NCBI GenBank assembly: GCA_900550395.1
Contig: URSD01000002.1
Coordinates: 66,604 to 130,603, forward strand
Direction of reading: 5' to 3'
DNA from: an uncultured Porphyromonadaceae bacterium
GTDB lineage: Bacteria > Bacteroidota > Bacteroidia > Bacteroidales > Muribaculaceae
DNA: 64,000 nt
The notes below the pieces were generated by a model. It had not been told where the DNA came from and ran no database searches. It saw only the letters and a program-made list of their open reading frames with translations. Of the stretch, positions 1-7,121 are shown piece by piece (the first letter of the stretch is position 1; every line of letters begins with the position of its first letter). Made by a program: the position numbers and the translations under genes.

Positions 1-649
1 CCACTCCCGCCAACGCGCCGGGCAGCAATCGTTCCAGTTCCGGCAGCAGACTGTTGCGAAGGCAGTTACGACGGCAATCCAGTTCCAGATTTGTACTGTC
101 CACGACATAATCAAGTCCGCGCTTATTCAGATATTCCTCAATCTGCGCACGGGAGCAGTCGAGTAAGGGCCTTATAACATGGTCGCGGCGATAGCTCATA
201 CCCGTAAGCCCGGCTATGCCGCTGCCCCGTGCGAGATTCAGGAAGAAAGTCTCCACATTGTCCTCCCTGTGATGCCCCACGGCCACATCGCCGGCGCGTA
301 ACGATGTCAGCAGTTCGTCGAACCATTCGTAACGCAGCCTGCGGCATGCCATCTCCAGACTCTCTCCCGTGGCCGCCATAGCCTCAGGCACATTGAAGTC
401 CCTTACATAGAGATCGACACCGAGACGTTCGGTAAGAGCTTCTACGAAACGCATGTCGCGCATGCTTTCCTCTCCCCGAAGGTGAAAATTGCAGTGCGCG
501 GCCACACACACATATCCCAGTTCGCACAGGCATGCGAGCAACGCCACGGAATCAGCGCCGCCACTGACAGCCACGACCACAGGAATCTCCCGCGGCAACA
601 CAATTTTATCGGCCAGGGTGCGCCTGACCGTCGTCAATAACTCTTCCAC
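1..649 (-). CDS. tilS: tRNA(Ile)-lysidine synthase, N-terminal part (cut by window edge)
   Basis: This enzyme uses ATP and lysine to turn C34 of the CAU-anticodon tRNA-Ile into lysidine, which changes both its codon and amino-acid identity. About 216 codons are visible and the frame runs off the left edge. The PP-loop signature SGGADS lies at residues 29-34, followed by the AHCNFHLRGEES stretch and by GHHREDN at about 125-131, all typical of TilS. I place the start at GTG 649-647 because no ATG fits between the upstream intergenic bases and the PP-loop; a TTG four codons further in is the alternative. The gene is divergent from pheS, with 85 bases between them. Family assignment is secure; the exact start is not. 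Confidence 0.93.
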   Translation of the reverse strand, partial: MEELLTTVRRTLADKIVLPREIPVVVAVSGGADSVALLACLCELGYVCVAAHCNFHLRGEESMRDMRFVEALTERLGVDLYVRDFNVPEAMAATGESLEMACRRLRYEWFDELLTSLRAGDVAVGHHREDNVETFFLNLARGSGIAGLTGMSYRRDHVIRPLLDCSRAQIEEYLNKRGLDYVVDSTNLELDCRRNCLRNSLLPELERLLPGALAGV

Positions 650-675
650 ATTGCAAAGTTAGTGTAAATTTTCAC

Positions 676-703
676 TTGTATTCGCCAAAATTTAGTAATT
701 TTG
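676..703 (+). promoter_or_regulatory. Bacteroidota-type promoter for pheS
   Basis: A TTG at 676-678 and TAATTTTG at 696-703 match the -33 and -7 elements of Bacteroidota housekeeping promoters, with 17 bases between them. They lie about 30 bases before the pheS ATG. A leftward TAACTTTG (654-661 on the plus strand) sits against the tilS start. Confidence 0.6.
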
Positions 704-734
704 CAAGTAAATCTGAAATCACGTTCCAAACGGT

Positions 735-1760
735 ATGTTAGACAAGATAAAAGCACTCCACGAAGAAATACAGGCGCTCAGTGCGGCCAACGGCGAAGAA
801 GTCGAGGCTCTGCGCATAAAATACCTCAGCAAAAAAGGCTCCATCTCGCAGCTGATGGCCGACTTCCGCAACGTTCCCGCAGAACAGAAGCGAGAGATAG
901 GTCAGGCCATCAACGAACTCAAGAATTATGCGACCGAACGCATTAACTCTTTGCGCCAGGAAGCCGCTACCGAAGACGCCATGGCTATGGCCGCTGCGCT
1001 CGATCTAACGCGCACGCCGTCGCCCGTTCCTATGGGCACACGCCATCCGCTGTCGCTCGTGCGCGAGGAAATCACATCCATTTTCCGCCGCCTCGGCTTC
1101 TCGATAGCCGACGGGCCGGAAATCGAAGATGACTGGCACCTGTTCTCGGCGCTGAACTTCGCCGAAGACCATCCTGCACGCGACATGCAGGACACATTCT
1201 TCATCAACTCGCGTCCAGACGTTCTGCTCCGCACACACACCTCGTCGGTTCAGATCCGTGCCATGGAGCATTCCGAGCCGCCTATCCGCATAATCTGTCC
1301 CGGACGCGTTTACCGCAACGAGGCGATCTCGGCACGCGCCCACTGCTTCTTCCATCAAGTAGAGGCCCTGTACGTCGACAAGAACGTGACTTTCGCCGAC
1401 CTGCGACAGACCCTGCTCTATTTCGCTCAGGAAATGTTCGGCTCAGAGACACAGATCCGTCTTCGCCCCAGCTACTTCCCGTTCACCGAGCCGTCGGCCG
1501 AGATGGACATCAGCTGCAACCTCTGCGGAGGCAAGGGCTGCTCGTTCTGCAAGCACACCGGATGGGTTGAGATACTCGGCTGCGGCATGGTTGACCCCAA
1601 CGTGCTCAAGGCCTGCGGCATCGACCCCGAAGTATATTCCGGCTTCGCACTCGGCATGGGCGTTGAGCGCATCGCCAACCTCAAATATCGAGTCAACGAC
1701 CTGCGCCTCTTCTCTGAGAACGATGTACGCTTCCTCGACGAATTTGCAGCCGCACGATAA
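735..1760 (+). CDS. pheS: Phenylalanine--tRNA ligase alpha subunit
   Basis: This is the catalytic subunit of the (alpha-beta)2 phenylalanyl-tRNA synthetase, which charges tRNA-Phe in the cytoplasm. The 341-residue length is normal. An N-terminal coiled coil (about 1-90) that contacts tRNA is followed by the class II core: motif 2 appears around GRVYRNEAISARAHCFFHQ and motif 3 around GFALGMGVERIANL near the C-terminus. A short cysteine cluster (CNLCGGKGCSFC) before motif 3 is common in bacterial PheS. The beta subunit gene (pheT) is not adjacent, as is usual in Bacteroidota. The stop codon directly abuts the GTG of nth, so the two are probably co-transcribed. Confidence 0.97.
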   Translation: MLDKIKALHEEIQALSAANGEEVEALRIKYLSKKGSISQLMADFRNVPAEQKREIGQAINELKNYATERINSLRQEAATEDAMAMAAALDLTRTPSPVPMGTRHPLSLVREEITSIFRRLGFSIADGPEIEDDWHLFSALNFAEDHPARDMQDTFFINSRPDVLLRTHTSSVQIRAMEHSEPPIRIICPGRVYRNEAISARAHCFFHQVEALYVDKNVTFADLRQTLLYFAQEMFGSETQIRLRPSYFPFTEPSAEMDISCNLCGGKGCSFCKHTGWVEILGCGMVDPNVLKACGIDPEVYSGFALGMGVERIANLKYRVNDLRLFSENDVRFLDEFAAAR

Positions 1761-2399
1761 GTGACCGTAGCAGAACGATATAAGGCTGTTCTCGAGGTGT
1801 TCGCCTCTGAGATGCCGGAACCGCAGACGGAGCTGCACTACGCCGACCCGTTCCAGCTACTTGTGGCCGTAATTCTCTCTGCGCAGTGTACCGACAAACG
1901 TATAAACCAGATTACGCCGGCTCTTTTCAGCCGTTTCCCCTCGGCACACGCTATGGCTATGGCCGACGCCGACGAAATCTACGAATATATCAGTTCTGTC
2001 TCCTACCCCAACAACAAGGCCAAAGCCCTGGCCGGTATGGCACGCCGACTGGAGGAGGAATTCGGCGGAGAGGTTCCCTCGACGCGAGAGGAACTGGAGA
2101 GTCTGCCCGGCGTAGGGCGTAAGACAGCCAGCGTGATGTTGTCTGTTGTCTTCGGGCAGCCGGCGATGGCAGTTGACACACATGTGTTCCGCGTGGCCGA
2201 ACGTATTGGCCTCACAACCGGCAGCAAGAATCCGCTTACCACGGAGCAGACACTTCTGCGCCACATTCCGGCCGAGCTGGTGGGCAAAGCTCACCACTGG
2301 CTCATACTTCACGGCCGCTACATATGCAAAGCTCGCAATCCTCTTTGCGGCGAATGCCCTGTGAGTCACTCATGCCGATACTTCAGTAAACAGAAGTAA
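1761..2399 (+). CDS. nth: Endonuclease III (DNA glycosylase/AP lyase)
   Basis: This base-excision repair enzyme removes oxidised pyrimidines and nicks the abasic site. The 212-residue protein has the helix-hairpin-helix LPGVGRKTASV, whose lysine is the expected nucleophile, followed by VDTHVFRVAERIGL with the catalytic aspartate. A C-terminal 4Fe-4S ligand set is visible as C-x6-C-x2-C-x5-C, ending in HSC. The start is GTG at 1761, immediately after the pheS stop; no in-frame ATG is available before the conserved N-terminal helix. The stop codon shares one base with the ATG of the next gene (TAATG), which suggests translational coupling. Confidence 0.96.
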   Translation: MTVAERYKAVLEVFASEMPEPQTELHYADPFQLLVAVILSAQCTDKRINQITPALFSRFPSAHAMAMADADEIYEYISSVSYPNNKAKALAGMARRLEEEFGGEVPSTREELESLPGVGRKTASVMLSVVFGQPAMAVDTHVFRVAERIGLTTGSKNPLTTEQTLLRHIPAELVGKAHHWLILHGRYICKARNPLCGECPVSHSCRYFSKQK

Positions 2400-3049
2400 T
2401 GGACGAACTTTTCATCGACATCATCGAAATTCTCGGCACGGCGGCATTCGCCATTTCGGGTATACGCCTTGCGGCCGCCAAACGCTTCGACTGGTTCGGA
2501 GCCTACGTTGTCGGCCTCGTCACCGCAATAGGCGGCGGCACGCTGCGCGATGTACTGCTCGACCTCCCGGTGTTCTGGATGCTGTCGTCGGTATACCTCG
2601 TGGTAACGTTCATAGCACTGGTAGCTGTCATCATTTTCCGTCAGGCGCTCGTCAGGGGCATGCGTACACTTTTCATCTTCGATGCCATAGGTCTGGCACT
2701 CTTTGTCGTGGTGGGTGTGCAGCGCACGCTTGCCGCAGACCTCCCAATGTGGGTAGCGATAGTCATGGGCACCATCACCGGCTCGTTCGGCGGCATCATA
2801 CGCGACATCCTTATCAACGAGCAGCCACTCTTCTTCCGCAAAGACATCTACGCTACAGCATGCCTGGCCGGCGGCGTAGTTTACTGGCTTCTCGACCTCC
2901 CACACTGGAGCCCGATAGTGCCGCAGATAGCATGCGCCGTGACGGTAATCGGCCTGCGCATCGCTGCCGTTCATTTCAACTGGTCGCTGCCCATCCTTAA
3001 AGTAGACACCGGCCTTCTGTCTGATGACAACAACCATGAGACAGATTGA
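2399..3049 (+). CDS. TRIC/UPF0126 family membrane protein
   Basis: The 216-residue inner-membrane protein is built from two UPF0126 (TRIC-like) repeats. The first ends in the signature IGGGTLRDVLLD and the second in GSFGGIIRDILI, each preceded by hydrophobic helices; about seven membrane segments can be drawn. Prokaryotic TRIC homologues form trimeric cation channels, but the role in this organism is unknown. It starts one base inside the nth stop codon and overlaps the next gene by 26 bases, so it belongs to the pheS-nth transcript. Confidence 0.9.
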   Translation: MDELFIDIIEILGTAAFAISGIRLAAAKRFDWFGAYVVGLVTAIGGGTLRDVLLDLPVFWMLSSVYLVVTFIALVAVIIFRQALVRGMRTLFIFDAIGLALFVVVGVQRTLAADLPMWVAIVMGTITGSFGGIIRDILINEQPLFFRKDIYATACLAGGVVYWLLDLPHWSPIVPQIACAVTVIGLRIAAVHFNWSLPILKVDTGLLSDDNNHETD

Positions 3050-3473
3050 CAGACTGCCGGTGCGACAATTCGCAAAATACTGCGCCGTGGGTGTCCTCAA
3101 CACAGCAGTGACGCTCGGCGTAATATTCGTGTGCAAGTCGGTACTCGGCGTCAATCCCTACGTGTCCAACATGCTTGGTTACGCGGCAGGTATCATCAAC
3201 TCATTTGTCTGGAACAAGGTATGGGTGTTCCGTTCGCACAGCAGCTACCGTGCCGAAGGCCTCCGCTTCGCCGTTGGGTTCGGCATATGCTATGCCATGC
3301 AGTTCGCCTTGGTCTGGTGCCTGACGCAAAGCGCGTTCGGCAGCGAGGAATATGATTTGGGCATATTCGTAATAAGCGGCTACGGCATAGCAACGCTACT
3401 CGGAAATGTGCTTTACACCATCTGCAATTTCTTATACAACAAGCTCATAACGTTCAGCTCTCAAAAGCCTTAA
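3024..3473 (+). CDS. GtrA family membrane protein
   Basis: The 149-residue protein carries four hydrophobic helices and the GtrA pattern: RQFAKYCAVGVLNTAVTLGV at the start and a FVWNKVWVFRS motif in the second half of the fold. GtrA relatives are associated with moving lipid-linked sugars, such as undecaprenyl-phosphate glucose, across the inner membrane during surface glycan decoration. No partner glycosyltransferase is adjacent here. The start overlaps the end of the TRIC-like gene by 26 bases and the stop lies 7 bases before the GH43 gene. Family assignment is good; substrate is unknown. Confidence 0.88.
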   Translation: MTTTMRQIDRLPVRQFAKYCAVGVLNTAVTLGVIFVCKSVLGVNPYVSNMLGYAAGIINSFVWNKVWVFRSHSSYRAEGLRFAVGFGICYAMQFALVWCLTQSAFGSEEYDLGIFVISGYGIATLLGNVLYTICNFLYNKLITFSSQKP

Positions 3474-3480
3474 ACACCAT

Positions 3481-4830
3481 ATGAAACGTATCATAGTTCC
3501 ACTTATCGCATTGCTTGCGTCCTTACCTGCCATATCGTCGGTTCAGGACCTCAATATGCCGCTGATACAGACAAAATACACGGCTGACCCTGCTCCGGTA
3601 GTAGTCAACGACACAATCTATCTGTATACGACTCACGACGAAGATAACGCCGAGGGCTTTCTCATGCGCGACTGGTTGCTGTACACGTCGACCGACATGG
3701 TAAACTGGCGAGACTGCGGAGCCGTGGCATCTCTCAAAGATTTCAAATGGTACGACGGCGACAACGGCGCGTGGGCCGAGCAAGTGGTTCACAGGAACGG
3801 CAAATGGTATATGTATTGCCCAATACACGGCCACGGCATCGGCGTACTGGTGGCTGATTCACCCTACGGTCCTTTCAAAGACCCGATAGGAGAGCCTCTG
3901 GTATGGCAAAAAGAACACTGGAACGACATTGATCCTACCGTATGGGTCGATGATGGCGGACAGGCATACATGTATTGGGGCAATCCGGAGATATATGCCG
4001 TTCGGCTCAACGAGGACATGATCTCATACTCCGGAGACATAATCAAGCTACCCAAAATAAAGGATTATCAGGAAGGACCGTGGTTCTACAAACGCGACGG
4101 CAAATACTACCTCGCATTCGCATCCACATGCTGCCCCGAAGGCATAGGCTATGCCATGAGCGACAATCCACTCGGTCCATGGGAATACAAGGGACACATA
4201 ATGGACCACACAACGCAGACACGAGGCAACCACCCCGGCATCATTGAATACCATGGAAAATGGTACTGCTTCGGGCTCAACTACGACATATTCCGTCTTT
4301 CAGAAAGCCGCCATGCCGAACGCCGTTCAGTATCCGCAGCAGAAATGGAATACAACCCAGACGGTACGATCCGCGAACTGCCTTATTTCCTGCACTGCAC
4401 ACTTGACCAGGTGCGCCCGTTCAACCCATACCGGACTGTGGAGGCCGAGACAATGGCGTGGGGATACGGCCTCAAGACAACACCACGCAATCCGTGGGGA
4501 GAAGAACCCTGGAATCAGATTGTCACAGGCATAGATGACGGCGAATACCTTCTGCTGCGTGGTGTTGATTTCGGCAACGGTGCAGACAGTTTCCGCGTTA
4601 AAGCATCGTCCCATCTATATGGAGGCACAATTGAAATACACACCGATGCGCCCGACGGACCTCTGGCCGGCACAATAACGATACCGAACACCCAGGACGA
4701 GTTTGTAGAATTTTTCACCCCAGTCAGCAACCTCAAGGGCATACATGACCTATACCTCGTATTCAGGGGAAACAGCAAGCAGAAGAAAAACCTGTTCAAC
4801 CTTGACAGTTGGGAATTCACGCAACGTTAA
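3481..4830 (+). CDS. Secreted glycoside hydrolase family 43 with C-terminal CBM6
   Basis: The 449-residue protein begins with a signal peptide (about 1-20), so it is exported. The five-bladed GH43 propeller spans roughly 25-310. The three expected acidic residues are visible: D36 in TADPAPV (base), D151 in DIDPTVW (pKa modulator) and E198 in YQEGPW (acid). The C-terminal 130 residues (RTVEAETMAWG onward) look like a CBM6 beta-sandwich. GH43 enzymes with this layout act on arabinose- or xylose-containing plant polysaccharides; the exact substrate cannot be read from sequence. There is no SusC/SusD pair nearby, so this is not a full polysaccharide-utilisation locus. It follows the GtrA gene by 7 bases. 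Confidence 0.92.
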   Translation: MKRIIVPLIALLASLPAISSVQDLNMPLIQTKYTADPAPVVVNDTIYLYTTHDEDNAEGFLMRDWLLYTSTDMVNWRDCGAVASLKDFKWYDGDNGAWAEQVVHRNGKWYMYCPIHGHGIGVLVADSPYGPFKDPIGEPLVWQKEHWNDIDPTVWVDDGGQAYMYWGNPEIYAVRLNEDMISYSGDIIKLPKIKDYQEGPWFYKRDGKYYLAFASTCCPEGIGYAMSDNPLGPWEYKGHIMDHTTQTRGNHPGIIEYHGKWYCFGLNYDIFRLSESRHAERRSVSAAEMEYNPDGTIRELPYFLHCTLDQVRPFNPYRTVEAETMAWGYGLKTTPRNPWGEEPWNQIVTGIDDGEYLLLRGVDFGNGADSFRVKASSHLYGGTIEIHTDAPDGPLAGTITIPNTQDEFVEFFTPVSNLKGIHDLYLVFRGNSKQKKNLFNLDSWEFTQR

Positions 4831-5035
4831 AATAGAGATCGACGCTATGGCACCAGCCTTGTGTGGCGTTGCGCAATGTGAGCCGCACAAGGCCAAAGGT
4901 GCCGCCGGCAAGACGGCGTAACTCAGCCACCACCGCTTTCATGGAATCAAGACCACTTATGCGAAAATCGGCAATACGGTTGCCGCGCTGAGTGGCACAC
5001 GCGAAAATAACATCTGAAGGAGAAATCTGTGTCAT
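4817..5035 (-). CDS. Small conserved-looking protein, function unknown
   Basis: A 72-residue leftward frame starts at ATG 5035 and overlaps the end of the GH43 gene by 14 bases. I do not recognise a domain. The sequence is globular and of balanced composition, with an alternating pattern (RIADFRISGLDSM, then GLVRLTLRNATQGW) suggesting a beta-alpha-beta fold. A -7-like element TAAATTTG lies at 5073-5080 on the minus strand, and an AGGAGG at 5055-5060 sits 19 bases before the start. In the present orientation the promoter in the invertible segment (5231-5262) also points at this gene. It could be a chance frame, but composition, position and promoter support a real small gene. Confidence 0.5.
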   Translation of the reverse strand: MTQISPSDVIFACATQRGNRIADFRISGLDSMKAVVAELRRLAGGTFGLVRLTLRNATQGWCHSVDLYFNVA

Positions 5036-5199
5036 AGCTGCATATTTATGGAGTTGCCTCCTGATTATGCAGCAAATTTAGCTTATACCATGGGCTGAAT
5101 CACGGCACACCGATGTCAAAAAAAAATAAAAATAACATTCCTAATATAAAGTGCAGGAGGAAAAAGCCAAGTATGCTAAAATGACATTTTTATATTAAA

Positions 5200-5216
5200 A
5201 ACTCTTAATTAGAGAT
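5200..5216 (+). repeat. Left inverted repeat of the switch
   Basis: AACTCTTAATTAGAGAT; it is the exact reverse complement of 5443-5459. Neither flanking base extends the match. Confidence 0.9.
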
Positions 5217-5230
5217 ACTTTTTCAAGGCG

Positions 5231-5262
5231 CAAAGTTACAAAAAAAATGAGAAATCGGCAAA
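5231..5262 (-). promoter_or_regulatory. Leftward promoter inside the invertible segment
   Basis: On the minus strand TTTG (5262-5259) and TAACTTTG (5238-5231) form a full Bacteroidota promoter with 20 bases between the elements. It reads towards the 72-residue gene and the end of GH43, and away from the capsule operon. Confidence 0.8.
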
Positions 5263-5442
5263 TTTAAGCCTAAAATTCAATTAAATACGCGCAAAGAACA
5301 AGTTTGAAAGCTTGGGCCGGATACCTACGATATTTCTGAAACATTACCATATATTAAGGCCAATCTAACACTCCACGACATCTCTACTCTGTATATAGAC
5401 AAGTCTATCATACATATATAAATTTATTGTCAATATATTACC

Positions 5443-5459
5443 ATCTCTAATTAAGAGTT
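5443..5459 (-). repeat. Right inverted repeat of the switch
   Basis: ATCTCTAATTAAGAGTT, the exact reverse complement of 5200-5216. Confidence 0.9.
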
Positions 5460-5523
5460 ACATATTCTACAACCAATCTGAAGCATTTTTCGCATGAAAT
5501 CTGCTCCACATACACAGCCTGAA

Positions 5524-5560
5524 CCTTTGGCTTTTCGGTCAGATCGTCCAAGCCAAGGGG
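5524..5560 (+). promoter_or_regulatory. Leader stem-loop upstream of the antiterminator gene
   Basis: CCTTTGGCTT (5524-5533) can pair with AAGCCAAGGG (5550-5559), with one G-U pair and a 16-base loop. It lies in the leader that would be transcribed after promoter inversion. It is not followed by a T-tract, so it is not a simple terminator; a recognition element for the NusG-like protein is one possibility. Confidence 0.4.
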
Positions 5561-5628
5561 TCGAATAGAATTGTATCTATTTATTGTATCTGATAAAATT
5601 TCAGGCGGTATAAATTCCTAATTTTCAT

Positions 5629-7044
5629 ATGGTTAACAATAAAACCGTATTGGATTTTTTCCGATGCAGGATTGATACACTATCAATCCACTCCATCAGA
5701 GATTACAGTAAAACTATTGCTTTGCTATCAGACTTCGTACCGGAGGCTGCCAATACTTTAGTATCTCCGTCGGTAGCACTGTTAGAAAACTGGTGTATGT
5801 ATCTAATGAACTCCGGCATGACTGTCAAAACAGTAGCACACCATGTAGACGTTGTTTCCGGACTCTACAGAGCCGCAGTGGCAGCCGGCGTAGTCATGCC
5901 CAGCGATGTATTCACGACATTCAGAACAAGAATCAGGGAATTTGAGTCTGCGAGACATTTCAAATCCATTTCTGAAACCGATTACAACCGTCTACACAGT
6001 CTTATCTGCAACAGGACCAAACTTCCACTTCAGGAAGCAATGTTGACAGATATTTTTGTCATATCACTGCTTACCGGAGGCATGTCCCCAACAGATATAG
6101 CCCTGCTCAGGAAGGAGACTATCAACCTACAGTCTTCGACAGTGATTTCGATCCTCGCACATTATCAGGAGAACAAACGAAAATACATTTTCCCCCTGGC
6201 TCAATCAGAACTGACGAGAAAGCAGTTAGAGCGTAACATTACAACGGGAATAACCTCCATTTTGAGTGCGCATGGCGTAAAACTATTCGGTTCCTTACCC
6301 GATACCATCAGCAGTTATTGGGCATATGCCGCAATGAAATGCGGATACACAGCCGCCGAAGTATATTCCGTGTCGGGTGCCTATCCCAAAGCGTTTCCAG
6401 CAGCTGCAAGAAAGGTACCGCGCCGAGCATGCACATCAGATAAAGCGTCGATTATAACTGCTGTTGCAAATTCATTATTATCAAATTCACTCAACTGGTA
6501 TGCGATGAAGCTGCGACGTAAAGTGACAATTGATGATATTGAAAAAAGGCTCAATAGTGACGGAAATGGAATACAGTGCCCCGAACTGTTCTATCCATGC
6601 CAGGAGATAACCAAGCGTATACGAAGAAAAACCATCGTCAAGAGAACTCCTGTCATTCCCGACATAATTTTCTTCAAAAGTCACCCAGCCGAAGTATACC
6701 CTATGTTTCTGAAAATAGGGGATCTCGCGTGGTGTTACAAAGATCATTCCGGGGCTGGATCGTACGCTGTTATTCCCCGCCAGGTAATGGAACGATTCCA
6801 GATGGCGATAGGTCAGTTCACATCAGACTACGAGGTGGGGCCAATCGGGTCGATAACTCCACGTCCGGGGGAAACCATAAAAATACTTGGCGGTATATTT
6901 GCCGGCAATGAAGGGGAACTGCTAAAAGTTGAGTCTCTGAACGAAAAAGGAGTAATCTATCGCCTGCGCATCCTTGATGACCGGGGAGTGGAATGGAAAA
7001 TCAGTGTAGACCCGCGTCAGGCCAAATCCATATCTCAACCGTAG
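5629..7044 (+). CDS. Degenerate tyrosine-recombinase domain fused to UpxY/NusG-like antiterminator
   Basis: This 471-residue first gene of the capsule operon joins two unlike halves. Residues about 5-95 resemble the SAM-like core-binding domain of Bacteroidota integrases (SMNSGMTVKTVAHHVDVVSGLY-type helices) and about 110-265 the catalytic fold (DIFVISLLTGGMSPTDIALL). The catalytic residues appear lost. The usual RGM arginine is G150, the box II ARHSWA motif reads AYAAMK at 232-237, the LGH histidine is replaced in VSGAYP (247-252), and no candidate tyrosine follows. From NWYAMKL (289) the protein is an NGN domain (IPDIIFFKSHP, YAVIPRQVMERF), then a KOW motif GGIFAGNEGELLKV (421-434), as in UpxY antiterminators. 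UpxY proteins relieve premature termination in capsule operons. No UpxZ-like gene follows. I infer an antiterminator with a recombinase-derived DNA-binding module; that role is untested. Confidence 0.85.
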   Translation: MVNNKTVLDFFRCRIDTLSIHSIRDYSKTIALLSDFVPEAANTLVSPSVALLENWCMYLMNSGMTVKTVAHHVDVVSGLYRAAVAAGVVMPSDVFTTFRTRIREFESARHFKSISETDYNRLHSLICNRTKLPLQEAMLTDIFVISLLTGGMSPTDIALLRKETINLQSSTVISILAHYQENKRKYIFPLAQSELTRKQLERNITTGITSILSAHGVKLFGSLPDTISSYWAYAAMKCGYTAAEVYSVSGAYPKAFPAAARKVPRRACTSDKASIITAVANSLLSNSLNWYAMKLRRKVTIDDIEKRLNSDGNGIQCPELFYPCQEITKRIRRKTIVKRTPVIPDIIFFKSHPAEVYPMFLKIGDLAWCYKDHSGAGSYAVIPRQVMERFQMAIGQFTSDYEVGPIGSITPRPGETIKILGGIFAGNEGELLKVESLNEKGVIYRLRILDDRGVEWKISVDPRQAKSISQP

Positions 7045-7121
7045 CAACACGATCAATGCCAGCCGGCGCCCTTTTCCCCGCGTCAAGCATTATCCAAAGT
7101 CAACGAATCAATTCTTAAATA

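Larger units (their letters stand above)
5200..5459. other. Probable invertible promoter segment (phase-variation switch)
   Basis: Two identical 17-base sequences in opposite orientation (5200-5216 and 5443-5459) bound a 226-base spacer with a promoter pointing left. Bacteroides capsule operons are classically controlled by inversion of such promoter segments. Each repeat is itself nearly two-fold symmetric (CTCT and AGAG arms about a TAATT centre), as expected for a recombinase core site. After inversion the promoter would occupy about 5397-5428 and face the capsule operon, with a leader of some 190 bases. Inversion itself is inferred, not shown by this single sequence. Confidence 0.8.
5036..5628. 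promoter_or_regulatory. Regulatory intergenic region of the capsule operon
   Basis: These 593 bases hold no convincing gene and are AT-rich. From left to right they contain a leftward -7-like element (5073-5080), the inverted repeats 5200-5216 and 5443-5459 with a leftward promoter inside, a stem-loop at 5524-5560 and a direct repeat TTGTATCT at 5571-5578 and 5584-5591. I see no good rightward TAnnTTTG element between 5217 and 5628; the nearest is AACCTTTG at 5522-5529, one mismatch and without a spaced TTG. The capsule operon therefore appears to lack its own fixed promoter here. Confidence 0.75.

Noticed and set aside
3481..4830. A polysaccharide-utilisation locus around the GH43 gene
   Set aside because: No SusC/SusD-like pair, sensor or further glycosidase lies next to it.
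5629..7044. Calling this gene a functional integrase or invertase
   Set aside because: Fold is recombinase-like, but the motif arginine, box II His/Arg, LGH histidine and tyrosine are all absent by eye.
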